Source of the DNA: Arthrinium phaeospermum
Lineage: Eukaryota; Ascomycota; Sordariomycetes; Amphisphaeriales; Apiosporaceae
NCBI GenBank assembly: GCA_006503535.1
Contig: QYRS01000005.1
Coordinates: forward strand, 2,728,001-2,792,000
Reading direction: 5' to 3'
DNA length: 64,000 nt
Part shown: positions 13,137-24,592 of the stretch, piece after piece
How positions within the stretch are numbered: the stretch's first letter is position 1
Layout: each line of letters opens with the position of its first letter
Notes under the pieces: generated by a model
What the model was told of the DNA's origin: nothing
What the model saw: only the letters and a program-made list of their open reading frames with translations
The model's database searches: none
Position numbers and translations under genes: made by a program

Positions 13137-16100
13137 TTATAACCGCTTTATATACTATTTAATAATATATAATTTTATTTTTAATTTTAAATTAAATAAT
13201 ACCTTTTATACTTTAATATAAAAAAAATAAACTTTAATTACGTTTTTAAACTTATATAAATAAATAAATAAGCGTATATTATAACTTATAACGAAAATAA
13301 TTATATTATTTTAATTAAAATAAAAAAATATATAATTTAATTTTAAAAATTAAACGAAATTAATTAATAAAAGCATTTACCGAGATATTATTAAACTTAA
13401 TTATCGATTTTTTAATCGTTATAACTTCCTTTACGATATTAAAAACGACTTAACCGCTACCTTTTAAAGCGATAACGACTTTAATTTAATTAAATTCCTT
13501 TTAACTTAAACCTTTATTAATTTTAAAAAAGCTTAAATAAAGGTTTAAACTTTATAATATATTACTATAATTAATAAACTAAATAATAAAAATTTATAAA
13601 CCCGATTTAATTTTTATTCCGTAAAATATATCCGTAATAATTATTATCCTACCTTTTTTTTTTACCTTTAAATCGAATTTAATTATATTAAATAATTTAA
13701 TAAAAATAAATTTATTATATTTAATAAGTTTAAAAAATATATTAAAACTTTAAAAAATTATTTTAAAAAATACGATTTATTATTACGATCGTTAACGCTT
13801 AAATTATATAAATATTAAACTTTTATTAATAAATAAAATCGCTCGATTTTTAATAAAAAGTTATTATTATTTAAATTAAATATTTCGTTAACCTCGTTAA
13901 TAAAGATTATATAATTTAATTATTAACGATTACTTAATAAATAATTAATAAAAAATTAATTATTTAAACCTTAAAGTTTCTTTTTTAAATAAATATATTA
14001 AAAAGATCGAGTAAAAATTAAATAATTTTTAAACTTTTATTATAAAAAAAATTTAAATAATTAACGACCTTATTTTTAATATCGTTAAAATTAATTTAAA
14101 CGCGGCCGATTTTTAAAAATAATTTTATAATATTAATATAACCGTTACTTTATTAATTTAAAGCTATTACGTTAATACCCTTTTAATTATTATTAATATT
14201 AATAATACTCGTTATAAAAAAAGTTATAAAATAAAAATGAATAACTTTTATAAAAATAAAAATAAAAATAAAATCCCTTTTAAAATTTAATATAATTAGG
14301 TTAAAATATACGTTTTAAAAACATCAATTATTTTACCGTTAAGTTTTAAGTTTTTAACGCTATTTATAATTATATTAAAAAACCGACAGCCTTAAAACTC
14401 TTACTCTTTCTTTATAATAATTATTTAAACTAAATAAAAACCTTTAATAAACTTTTAAATTATTTATAAAATTATTATTTCGATTATATTTCTCGTAAAA
14501 AGGTTAAAAAAAATATAATTAATTTAAAATAACCTCTTTAATTAAATTTTAAAAATTTATATCGAACTTTATCCGCCTAGTTAAAAAAAAGGAACTTTTT
14601 TAAGTTTTTTAAAAAGAAACTTTTTATAATAAACTTATATTATAAATTATATATAATATTAATAAAATATTTTAATAAAACTATCGATTTTAATATATAT
14701 ATTAAATATTATTAATAAATAGTTTAAACTTATATAAATATTAATAAAAAAAAGAAATATAATAATAAAATTAACCTTATTATTAATATTAAAAATAATA
14801 AAAATAATAAAATAATATAAATAATAGTTTTAAAAGAGGTAATAACGTTTTATTTAAACTATTTTTATTTACGAAATCGATATTAATTAAAACTTACCCT
14901 TTTTTATAATTATAAAAAAAACTTAAAAATTAATTTAAAAAGGATAATATTTTAATTATTATTAAACCGAATACTATAAAAATAAATACCTTTTAAATTA
15001 ATATAACGTTAAAAAAAAAGTTTATAAATATTAACGAAATTTATTATCGCTATAAAGATTTATTATTTAATTTTTTATTTAATAATTAAAAACTTAATTA
15101 AGCTTTTATTATACCGAAATTAATAAAAAATTAATTTTAAAAAATGAAAACTCTTTTTTAAAAAAGGTATTAATTAACGTTAAAAATAATTTAATAACGA
15201 TACTATTTAACTTTTTATAACAATTAATTAAAAAATCCCTTTTAATTTTTAAATATATTATAAAATAAATTATTATTATTTATAATTATAATATTAATTA
15301 ATATAAAAATAATTAATTATTTATTTATTAATATAAAATTCGTTAATAAATTAATTAAACATTTAAAAACTTAATATAAACCGGGTTTAAACCGTATAAA
15401 ATTAAAAACTTTAATAATAACACTTTCTAAATAATTAATATAATATTAATCGCTAATATACGCATTTATTATTAAAATATAAAACTAATCCCTTTAATAA
15501 TAATTAATATAAATTATAATATAATTATTAACCGAAAATAATTTAAAAAATATAATATAATTATTTAATTAAATATTTAATATTTTAATTATTTAAATAA
15601 TTAAAATTTTACTTAAAACACCGATATCCTTATAAATAACGTTAAAAGATTATTACGTTACCTAAATTTTTAAAAAAACGTCGACGCTTAAAATAAAGCC
15701 TTTAACGTTTAAATTAAAAGAAATAAATAAAAAAAAACGGCTATTTCTTATAAATAAAAACCCGTTTAAAAGAAAAGAAAGAAATTAAATTAAACCTTAA
15801 AATAACTTTAATAATAATATTAACCCTTAAAAAAATTAAAATCCTTCCTTATACTACTTATTAATTAAATAAAAAATTAATTAAAATATAATATAATTTA
15901 AATAATAAATTAAAAAACTCTTCGCTTTTAAATATTTAAAAGTAATTTTTATCTTTAAAATTATACTTTAATTAAAAAAATAAACGTAGATATTATCGCT
16001 TTACTTAAAACATTATAAAATAATATTAATAGCGAATATTTAATATTACCGTTTTAAAAATAAAAAGCTTTTACCGAAGTATTAAAAAAAATAACTCCTA

Positions 16101-16743
16101 TTAAATCGCCGTAATAACTTTATACAAAATTAATAAATTTATATAAAAAAAAAGAAACCTTTAAAAACGATTCGTTATTAAAAAACGAGAAAAAATTACG
16201 CCGTAAAATAAAAAAAATAATCCTTAAAATATATAAAAATTATTATTATTTTTAATAAAACTTAATTTAATAAATTAATTAAATATTATAACTCGATAAA
16301 TTATAAAATCGAATTAAAAAAAAATACAAAATCCGAAAATTTAAAATATAATTTATTATATAAAATATTTTTAAAAGAGCTAATTATTACTTAAAAATAT
16401 ATTATTAAAAACCTATAAAAAAGATTTATTATATTAAATAACGCTTTTTAAATTATATCGATATTAATAGTTTTTAAAAAAAATAATAGCCTTTATTTCT
16501 ATATAAACTTTTAGAAATTAAACGTTATTATAAAAAAAAACCGTTACTTTTTCCCCTTTATTAAAAAAACCTTTAATCGAATCTTTTAAGTAAAAATTTA
16601 TATAAAAATCGATATACGTTAAATATTTTATAAATTAAATTATAAAAAAAAGATAAGAATTTTATAACATTTAAAATTAAATACGAGGTATATAAATATA
16701 AAATACTCTCGTTTAAATTTATTAATAAACTATTAATATTTTA

Positions 16744-16821
16744 ATAATTTATTAACGACCTTTTAAAGAAATACCTCGATAATTTCTATTATATATTAAT
16801 AATATCCTTATTTATTCTAAA
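16744..16821 (+). pseudogene. Reverse transcriptase remnant (Gypsy type)
   Basis: Just upstream of 16750 the plus strand still reads an RT-like palm approach (RYxxYEYKVLPFGL-like, degraded), then INDLLKKYLDNF. One base out of frame, YINNILIYSK follows at 16791-16820, which is the catalytic YIDDILIYSK block with both Asp codons changed GAC/GAT to AAT. The Asp-to-Asn changes are G-to-A transitions as RIP makes. A one-base deletion separates the two segments, and in-frame stops are common. It is dead. Confidence 0.85.
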
Positions 16822-18979
16822 AACCCTTTAAAATATAAAATATATATATAAAAAATACTTAAAAAATTATTTAAAGTTAATATTTAAACCGACTTTAAAA
16901 AGTATAAATTTAATATAATAAAGATTAAATATTTCGGCTTTATTATTTAAATCGACGATATAATAATTAATTTTGAAAAGATTTTTATTATAAAAAATTA
17001 AATTCTACCTATAAATATTAAAACAATTTAATTTTTTTTAAAGTTTTATAATTTTTATAAGAAATTTATTAAAATTATAATAATATTATTAAACCGTTAA
17101 TTATATTAATTTAAACTAATTAACCTTAAGTTTAAAGTATTAACTAATAATTAACGTTTAATAAATTAAAAAAGGTTTTATTATAAGCTTTTATTTTAAT
17201 TTATTTCGATTATAAAAAAAAAACTAAAATAAAAATTAATACTTTCGATTTTATAATCGCCGGTATACTTTCCTAAAAATAAAATAATAATAAATAATAT
17301 TTTATAAAATATTATTCTAAATTCCTTTAAAAATCGGAATTAAATTATTTAATATATAATAAAAAATATTATAATATATATAATTTATAATATAATAAGC
17401 GGAACTTATTAATTTTAATATAAAAAATTATTTATTATTATTATTAATTATTAAACGTTTAAATATTTTAAAACTAAATAATATTTAAATTCGTATTAAA
17501 TATAATAAATTAAAATTTTAATATAATACGACTTTATTATTATTTATAAACTTAATCGAAATATAATTATTAACGCGTTATTTCGTAAAATAAAAGAATT
17601 AAAAACTTTTAAAATTAAAAAAAAAAAAAAAAAATAAAGCGATTTTTAAACCCTTAAATATTATATTAATATTTAATTTTAAAATTAAATTTATATTATT
17701 AAATAATAATACCTTTTTTAAACCTATTAGGAATTACCTTTATAAATATAATATTAAAAATAAATAAAGAGCTATTAATTTAAACGTTTTCCGTAAAAAG
17801 GTATATTTAAATTACGAAGATTTTATATTTATTAATAAACTCCTTTTATAAAAAAAATTATATTATTTATTAATAATTTTTAAATAAAAATAATTAAAGA
17901 TATATATTATAAAATAATAACAATATATTTAAGTATAAAATTAAAAAATTAATATTATAAAGTTATTAATAATTAAAATTAATAAATAATTATAATATTT
18001 TCGTAATTAATTATATATAAATTATTAAAAATTTTTTAAATAAAAACGTTTAATAAATTCTAGTTACTTTTAATTTTTAATTAATTTTAATAAATATTAT
18101 AATAAACTTTAAAATTATAACCCCTTTAAATAAAAATATTAATTATAATAATAATAATCGTAATTAATCGATTAATAAAATAAAATTAAACTATTTTTAT
18201 AATAAAAATATAAATATAAAAAAAGTAACTTAATTATATTATTAAAACCCTTTTAAAATTTATAAACTCTTTTATATAATTATAAACGATAAAAGTACTT
18301 AATTTATTTCCTTTTTTATTAACGAAATTTATAAAATATTAAGTATTAAATAAACGTTTATTTTAACCGCTTATTATAATATTATAAAATAAATCGAAAT
18401 TATAAACAAATATATAAATTAAAAACGTTTTTTCTTAATCTATTATTAAAATAATTAAATAAACACCTTATTAACCTTAAATTATATTTAAGCAATTCTC
18501 CTTTATAAACTATTAAAAAAAATAATACCTTTTAAAGTAAAACAAGGTTTTAAATTATAAACTTATTTTAATTAAAAAAAAAGAATTAATAATTTTTAAA
18601 GTTTATTTTTAACGAAAAATTAAACCGGAAATAAACTTAATAAAATATAATATTATTAAAAATTATATAAAAATTATAAAAACTATATTTATTATTTCTT
18701 AAGAATAAATATATAAATAAGCGAATCGTTATTAAAAAAAAACCCGATTCGAATAAGCGATAAAATTTTTATTAAACGAATTACCGGTTTAAAAATCGAT
18801 TAATTCGAAAATAAATTAATTTTTTTATATATAATAATTAATTCGAATTCTTTCTCGCGAGGAATATATTTATAAATTTAAGGTTCTCGATTTCTAATCG
18901 AATAATATTATTATATCGATTATTTATTTAAAAATCCGGATAACTTTTTCTTTAAATAAGACCCGGAACGGTTAATTAG

Positions 18980-19042
18980 CGAAATAATAAATTCTAAAAA
19001 GCTAGATTAACTTAAATATTAAGTATTTTAAATTAAAACCTC
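18980..19042 (+). pseudogene. Chromodomain remnant after the integrase region
   Basis: The plus strand reads EIINSKKLD-x-LKY-x-VF-x-IK, where x are stops. This matches the chromodomain pattern E-x-I-L-D-S-(R/K)...-L-x-Y-L-V-x-W found at the C-terminus of chromoviral integrases. TGG-to-TAA/TAG changes explain the stops. The integrase zinc-finger and catalytic core upstream are too damaged to call. Confidence 0.7.
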
Positions 19043-19545
19043 GCGTATTTATTATAAAAATTATAATATAAAATCAATTAAATTAATTAAAAAGACGACG
19101 ACATATAATACCTCGTTTCCGATTTTAAAAATTTAATAAAAAAATTAAAAGAATATTATTAATAGAACCTTAATAAAGTTAAACTATTAATAAAATTAAC
19201 CGATTAGAAACGCGTCGCTAATAAGGACCGTTTTAATAATAACTACTTAAACGATAAAATACTTAAACTAAAAATAATGTAGCGTTTTATTAAAAAAAAA
19301 AGTAAATAATAAAGAAAATTATATATTAAATTATTAAAAGAGAAAAAATAACGTTTATTATTAAATAAAAGCCGTAATTAAAAGATTTTTTATAATAAAA
19401 TATAAAGAAACTTAATTATAACTTTATAAAAATTAAGGCCTTATAATTAAATAATTAAATAAATATTTAAAGTTAACTTTATTTTAATTAAAAAATATTA
19501 AATTTAAATCTTTATTAAAGCTATTAAGGCGTCGCTTTTTATAAA

Positions 19546-19552
19546 GGGGGGG
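19546..19552 (+). other. Polypurine tract of the LTR element
   Basis: Seven G preceded by AAA abut the right LTR. In an otherwise A/T-only context this run stands out. It fits a plus-strand priming site and survives because RIP favours CpA, not CpC. Confidence 0.65.
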
Positions 19553-19748
19553 TAATAATATAATACGTTAGCCCGTACTTTATTAACGCCGTATTAATAG
19601 AATTAACCCCGCTTTTATACTTATTTAAATTCTATTAACTAATTTAACTTTAATTACTTTTCTCTTTTTTTTCTCTTCGTTATAAATTCCACTTATTTCT
19701 AAACTTTAAATATAGCCCTATCTTATTAAATTTTAAACACGTGACTAT
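19553..19748 (+). repeat. Right LTR of the chromovirus relic
   Basis: It begins directly after the G-run at 19546-19552 and retains more G and C (for example GTTAGCCCGTACTT and a CACGTG hexamer near its end) than the left LTR. Homology with the left copy ends at about 19748. Confidence 0.82.
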
Positions 19749-20590
19749 AATAATATTAATATATAAAAGTAAAGTTTAAAAAAATAGTAATTAATAACTA
19801 TATATAAATAATGCTTAATAAAATTTAATTTATTAACGTACCGGGTAGAATAGCCTTTTATCTTTAGAATAACGCGTTTTTTATATTAAAAATCGAAGTT
19901 AATAACCTTATTTATTTATAAAGAGCCGGAAATTAATATAAAATATATTAAGGCGTATACTATAACTTTTAAGCCTTAATTATAATATGAAAGGTAATAA
20001 AAACACTAGATATTATCGTATATTAATATACTAATTATTCAAAATAATAAACTTTTAAGGATAAGATTATATACGAGAGAACCCTTCTTTTTCTTTCTGT
20101 AACCGAATCCGAGCAGTCTCTTATCGCTGGCTGCAGTCAGCTCAAAAGCAGTGTGGGTGACAGCTTCAACTGGCACTCGCTCCAGACCACCACCTTCGTC
20201 CAGCGCTCATGCTGAGCTGGACTTCCCTGCAGATTCTTTTTAGACAGCCAATGGTTTATTTGACTGCCCAGTGCGATTGTTTATATCAAATTCATAAAAA
20301 AAACCTGACGGATGCCTGGAAGGCCGGGCATGCTGCATGTATAGTTCGCAACGCATGCTCGGACTACGGGCTGTTGCGTTCTCCGCTTATCGTCGCTTAA
20401 TTTTTTCCAGAACTCGAAAGCATCCATGAACCACGCACCCAAGGATGTATCTGCTTACATGGAGATGGTGAGATTGCTGAACAAACGCTTCGGTGTAGAT
20501 GCCTTAGCAACACGGTCTGCAGACTCATGCATTCATTGCAGCACCATATTCGGGGATAATCTTGAAGTGGGCGGTTCAACGAATTGAAGT

Positions 20591-20700
20591 AATTGGATTG
20601 AGTCGACAGTCATCAGGGAAGGGGTTGCTATTGTCGTGCGCGCAACATATGAGAGCCACGCGTGTGCGACACGATCACAGAGATATGACATGTCACTCTG
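20591..20700 (+). repeat. Tandem duplication, copy 1 (110 bp)
   Basis: It starts AATTGGATTGAGTCGACAGT and ends TGACATGTCACTCTG. It is identical to the copy at 20740-20851 except for a two-base difference after CGACAGT. The spacing between copy starts is about 149 bp. Confidence 0.93.
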
Positions 20701-20739
20701 CACATATCTTGACGTGGCTAAACGAAGTGGGTGCGGACG

Positions 20740-20851
20740 AATTGGATTGAGTCGACAGTCTCATCAGGGAAGGGGTTGCTATTGTCGTGCGCGCAACATA
20801 TGAGAGCCACGCGTGTGCGACACGATCACAGAGATATGACATGTCACTCTG
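20740..20851 (+). repeat. Tandem duplication, copy 2 (112 bp)
   Basis: This is the second copy, with two extra bases (reading CAGTCTCATC instead of CAGTCATC). The lack of C/T or G/A differences shows that the pair was not hit by RIP, either because it is too short for the process or because it is recent. Confidence 0.93.
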
Positions 20852-23423
20852 TCACATTTATCAATTGTTACACAGTGTGCTAGGGCCATATCCGAAGATC
20901 TTTGGAGTGCGGACGACATGCGGACGCTCGGCTTCTGCTCCTTGCACCGTCCAGTACCGTCCTCTTGAAGAAAACTGCCTAGCACCTAGGCTCTTGACTA
21001 CATGCGAAAGTTTGAGTTTGCTCCAGCCCGTTCAGCATGCGAACCCCTCGAAACAGGCAGCTAGGCAGGTAGCAGAACCCTTAAAAGTGAGCTTCTGGCG
21101 ATCTACTGGTACTGTACCACCTTTACCCTGCTAGAATCTTGTACTTGTGGTAGTGGTCAGATGCTGGAGAAGATCCAAAAGCTGAAGTAGTAGGCTCCAT
21201 CAATAGCCGCTGATGCTGCTGGTTGCTGGGTGGGTGGATGTCACTGGTATCCCCACTGTGACTCGCTGGTGGGCAGCAGGCCTGGTAGCCGGCATGGCGA
21301 TTACGCAGTCGCAAGCCGGCGAGCGGACACGCATCTGCACGGCTCGAAAAGGTCAGGATATGTATCCTCATTCAAGGCAGCCGACAGTGAATTCACTGCT
21401 TGCTTACATGTATCGAGGGACGCTGGAGATCTATTTGCTTGTTCAATTCAGGTTTGATGAATTGGTCTTGAGTCGTGCAAGATGCACATCACTTTTAGGG
21501 GTGACCGGTTCTGCTGTCTGTGGGTACGAATACGTTGCCAGGCACCACCCCTCATGCATACCAAACAGCTGATTGGTATGCTCCGTTCAAACCACAACAT
21601 TTCTATCAAATTGTATCCATTCTATTGCAGCTCGGATGAGGCGGGACCTGCAAGCGAACATGCGAATACCTGGGCTGAGTGGGCGGAGCAATGATTAACA
21701 TATGTAGTACCGATGCATACAAACGCAGCGTAAACTTGTTGCTGCCGGTGGGTTCTTCGTTTCCTGCCTGGTTTTGCTGGTTTTGTGACCGGAGCTGCCC
21801 CTCTAAAGCCGACAATCTTCCACCGAACCGTCAGCTGGGTGGCCTGGGTGGGAACCTTGAAATGAGGAATGAGGTAACAATTGAGCAATATCGTCGGCGC
21901 CGCTGTCGTGAACACCCTTCGGATCAGAAGGTCGGATAGGGCCCCTAGGAAGTGAGTGAATCGTGGCCGCGCATCAAATCAGGGCACTTGCATCCCACAA
22001 ACGTACGGCTGTCCTGTCTGGGCATCGGGGACAAGGAGGAACTCTCAGGGCAATAGACTTCAATGCCACATTGCGGTAGACCTCTTCGAGACGGCATTGG
22101 GATGGCCCGATGGTCAGACTCGATTGGCATGAGCTGGATCCTCGAAAAACTACCACTACGGCAGTTGCATAGTTCGCGATATAGTTTTTGTCAGCTTCAG
22201 GTTCATTACATATTTGCTACACATATCGTAGGTTAGGTCCATTGCAGCCGTCACAGCGAAACTTCTTAAACAGGCAGGCCGTGTTACCGACATTGCATGC
22301 ATTCTGCGAGTCTGCCTACTGTACACATCGCTTGGCGCAGCCCACTGTCCAAAGAGGACATGTTCTCATTCTTAGGTAACAAGGAAACATAAAAAGCTCC
22401 GCTGTCGACTCAAAGGGAGATGGGGGAGGGGGATCCGGCCGGAGCAAAAGGAACGCCCAGGAAGAAAGAAAAAAGACTGGAGAAGGAGGGAAAAATTAGG
22501 TTCAGTGCCTCCAAAGCTCGCTAAGCCCAAGTTGGAGCTACCTGGCGCTCTATCAGATGCCTTCTGCGACCGGATCCTTGCAACGTCTCAGACCCAGCAT
22601 GCTCTGCCATTGGTCCCGGACTGACTTCATCTCGATCGATCGTGCCCTCGTGGAGTTCCCGCATCAAAGTCTCTGGGATCCCTGCCGTTGCGGTTGATCG
22701 AAAGCTGTCTGGTTGCTGAATACTTTCAAGCGACATGCTTTCAGGCGAGGAACGCTGCGGTGTTGCTGGTACCTCTGCCCTCAATTGCCAGCTTGTTGCT
22801 TGTGAATGAGATGGGCCGTTTCCAGTTCCTCTTTTGTATATATAGATTTGGTCCCTGAGCCAGCCCACCCATTCGGATGTCTCTTGATTCCTTTCTCTCA
22901 CAGAATATCCTTCTACTCACTCAGCATTCCATCGCCAATCCCAGAACTTTACTAGAAGTCTCTGTCCACTAATGCCAGATCAAACGTCTTGAGAAACAAA
23001 CCGACAATTCTATCAAGAACAACCATACACACACACACACACACGCACTGCCACCGCCGCTTAGCTACTGCAACACGGTCTACCGTTCTGTTAACTTGAG
23101 CAAGCAACGCGACCAAGACTACCTCCCATTCGACCAATCTGCCAAGACCGAAGCGTATTTCTTCACCTTCCGCTTAGGCAGACCGGCAGTGTACCCAAAT
23201 AGAAATATACCTAGTACATCCTGTGGTGTGGTGTCCCCAAGTCATACATACTCTCTGTACCCCGCCTCTTTGTAGCGGTCCAATCGCCGCAACACGCCCA
23301 CACGAGAGCGACATACCGACTCGACTTGCTTCCTCTTATTTCGTTGATCGTGCCGCGTGACTCGACTCGACCAACATAGCACCAAAGAGCAATCAGGCTT
23401 CACTTTCGCCGACATTCAATCAA

Positions 23424-24592
23424 ATGCCTAAGCGATCCTACGACAGCTCCTCAGCAGCAAACATGCCGTCTGGCGAGCGCGCCCCGCCTGCAAAGGCTTT
23501 GAAGGCAAGCTTTCCCCGCATGCCTCGACCTCGAGTCCAATTAGCTAACTGCGATGACTACAGACCGAACGGTCTCACGAGGAGAACCAGGAGCGAGCAT
23601 ACATCGCCGCTTCGAGACGTGCCGACCGCAGTCTCGAAGCTCGTGTGCAATCCGCGAGAATGGCGTCGGAGATCCACCGCCGCCGAACGGGCCGAGGCCT
23701 CAAGGTCACCGAGGAGATTGTCATCAAGGAGGAGATGTACGAAGAGGAGGAGGATGACCTGCCCCGCCAGTACAAGTACTTGACTGCCCACCTCCAGACG
23801 AACTCGCCGGCTATGAACCACCGAGTCAACGCCTACATCACGACGCAGGCAGCGATGGCTACCATGGCGCGTTACAACGAAGTGAACAAGCTGTTCAGCG
23901 AGTCGTTCCCCAGTGCCAATGCGTACCAGCAGCAACTCAACCAGTCTATGTACATGGGCCCGCTCATGAACAACGGCAATTCGCACTTCTCGCCTACATC
24001 TCCTACCCAGTCTGCCACCCCGACAGCCCAAGGCGACCAGTATGGAAACATGACCCGCCGGATCTCGACTGCCAGCACTCAGGCAACCGCCTCCAACGCT
24101 GTCTCGTCGCCTCCCGCATTGTCTCCTGTTTCCGGGCCCACGGACACTTCCGAGTCTCGAACCACCCCGTTCCAGACGCCTGCTCAGGCCTTCCCCTCAC
24201 TCGATCCTCAGTTGCATCAACCCTCCTCGTCGATTTTCACGTCAGAGCTTCCCAACGAGGTGAAGATGATGGCCAATGTTGACATGAGCGACCCAATGGC
24301 GCCCCACTTCTTCGGCGGTGCCAATCCGTCCGCTTTCCAGCTTTTTGGCCAACACCCTGACGATGATCTCAAGCTCGATACCCTGAACGCTGCCCAATTG
24401 AGCGATGTCCAGGGTGAGCCCGACTCCCCTCAGCAGACGCTCAACTACGGTCCTGATTCGGCCCTCTACTCTCCCATGGATCCTTTCAGCGGCCTCGATG
24501 GCGACTTTGACTTCAGCCGCATGGGCACACCCGGCATGGGCATGAACGAAGGCGCCTGGGAGAGCTTTGTGGACTTCGGATCGGAGCAATAA
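23424..24592 (+). CDS. Conserved fungal protein with acidic C-terminus, function unknown (369 aa)
   Basis: Exons 23424-23504 and 23564-24592 join in phase 0 across a 59-nt intron whose donor is GC (AAG|GCAAGC), with a CTAAC branch site and CAG acceptor. A GT donor just before the branch site would leave only 29 nt, so the GC donor is preferred. After the junction comes a highly charged block (TERSHEENQERAYIAASRR, SARMASEIHRRRTGR) at about residues 28-75 that looks strongly conserved, then an acidic stretch (KEEMYEEEEDDLPRQYKYL). The rest is Ser/Thr/Pro/Gln-rich with a Met/Asp-rich C-terminus (MDPFSGLDGDFDFSRM, ESFVDFGSEQ) resembling an activation domain. There is no DNA-binding domain I recognise. 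A nuclear co-regulator is a guess. The gene lies alone, with several kb of gene-poor DNA on each side. Confidence 0.82.

Larger units (their letters stand above)
12941..19748 (+). mobile_element. RIP-inactivated Ty3/Gypsy chromovirus LTR retrotransposon
   Basis: Two direct repeats of about 196 bp (12941-13136 and 19553-19748) flank 6.4 kb of degenerate sequence. Just left of the right LTR is a purine run (AAAGGGGGGG) in the position of a polypurine tract. The plus strand carries a recognisable Gypsy-type reverse transcriptase around 16744-16821 and a chromodomain trace at 18980-19042, in the order RT then chromodomain, which identifies a chromovirus. Stops and frameshifts throughout make it non-functional. 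The left LTR is more heavily converted to A/T than the right one. A target-site duplication cannot be read confidently because the flanks are also AT-rich. Confidence 0.85.
10745..20085. repeat. RIP-type AT-rich block (about 9.3 kb)
   Basis: Base composition switches abruptly at about 10745 and back at about 20085. Inside, almost all sequence is A/T, rich in TAA/TTA runs, and every frame is full of stops. This is what repeat-induced point mutation (C-to-T on either strand) leaves behind. The block contains a 57-bp tandem array at its left side and one LTR retrotransposon relic at 12941-19748. The part between them (about 11100-12940) has the same composition; it may hold an older nested element, but I cannot read a domain in it. 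Such blocks are usually heterochromatic. Confidence 0.9.
20086..23423. other. Intergenic region right of the AT block, with leader of the 23424 gene
   Basis: Normal base composition returns at about 20085. The stretch contains the 110-bp tandem duplication (20591-20851) and no supported gene. From about 22830 it looks like a promoter and leader for the plus-strand gene: a TATATATAG element at 22836, long C/T/A-rich stretches, and a (CA)n run near 23026-23044. A minus-strand reading at 22521-22901 was considered and rejected. Confidence 0.45.

Noticed and set aside
10745..20085. CRISPR-like or satellite array in the AT-rich block
   Set aside because: Apart from the 57-bp array there is no regularly spaced repeat; apparent repeats are low-complexity TAA/TTA runs, and CRISPR is not expected in a fungus.
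22521..22901. 126-codon minus-strand reading rich in Ser/Glu
   Set aside because: No motif or splice partner, and it overlaps the likely promoter of the plus-strand gene at 23424.
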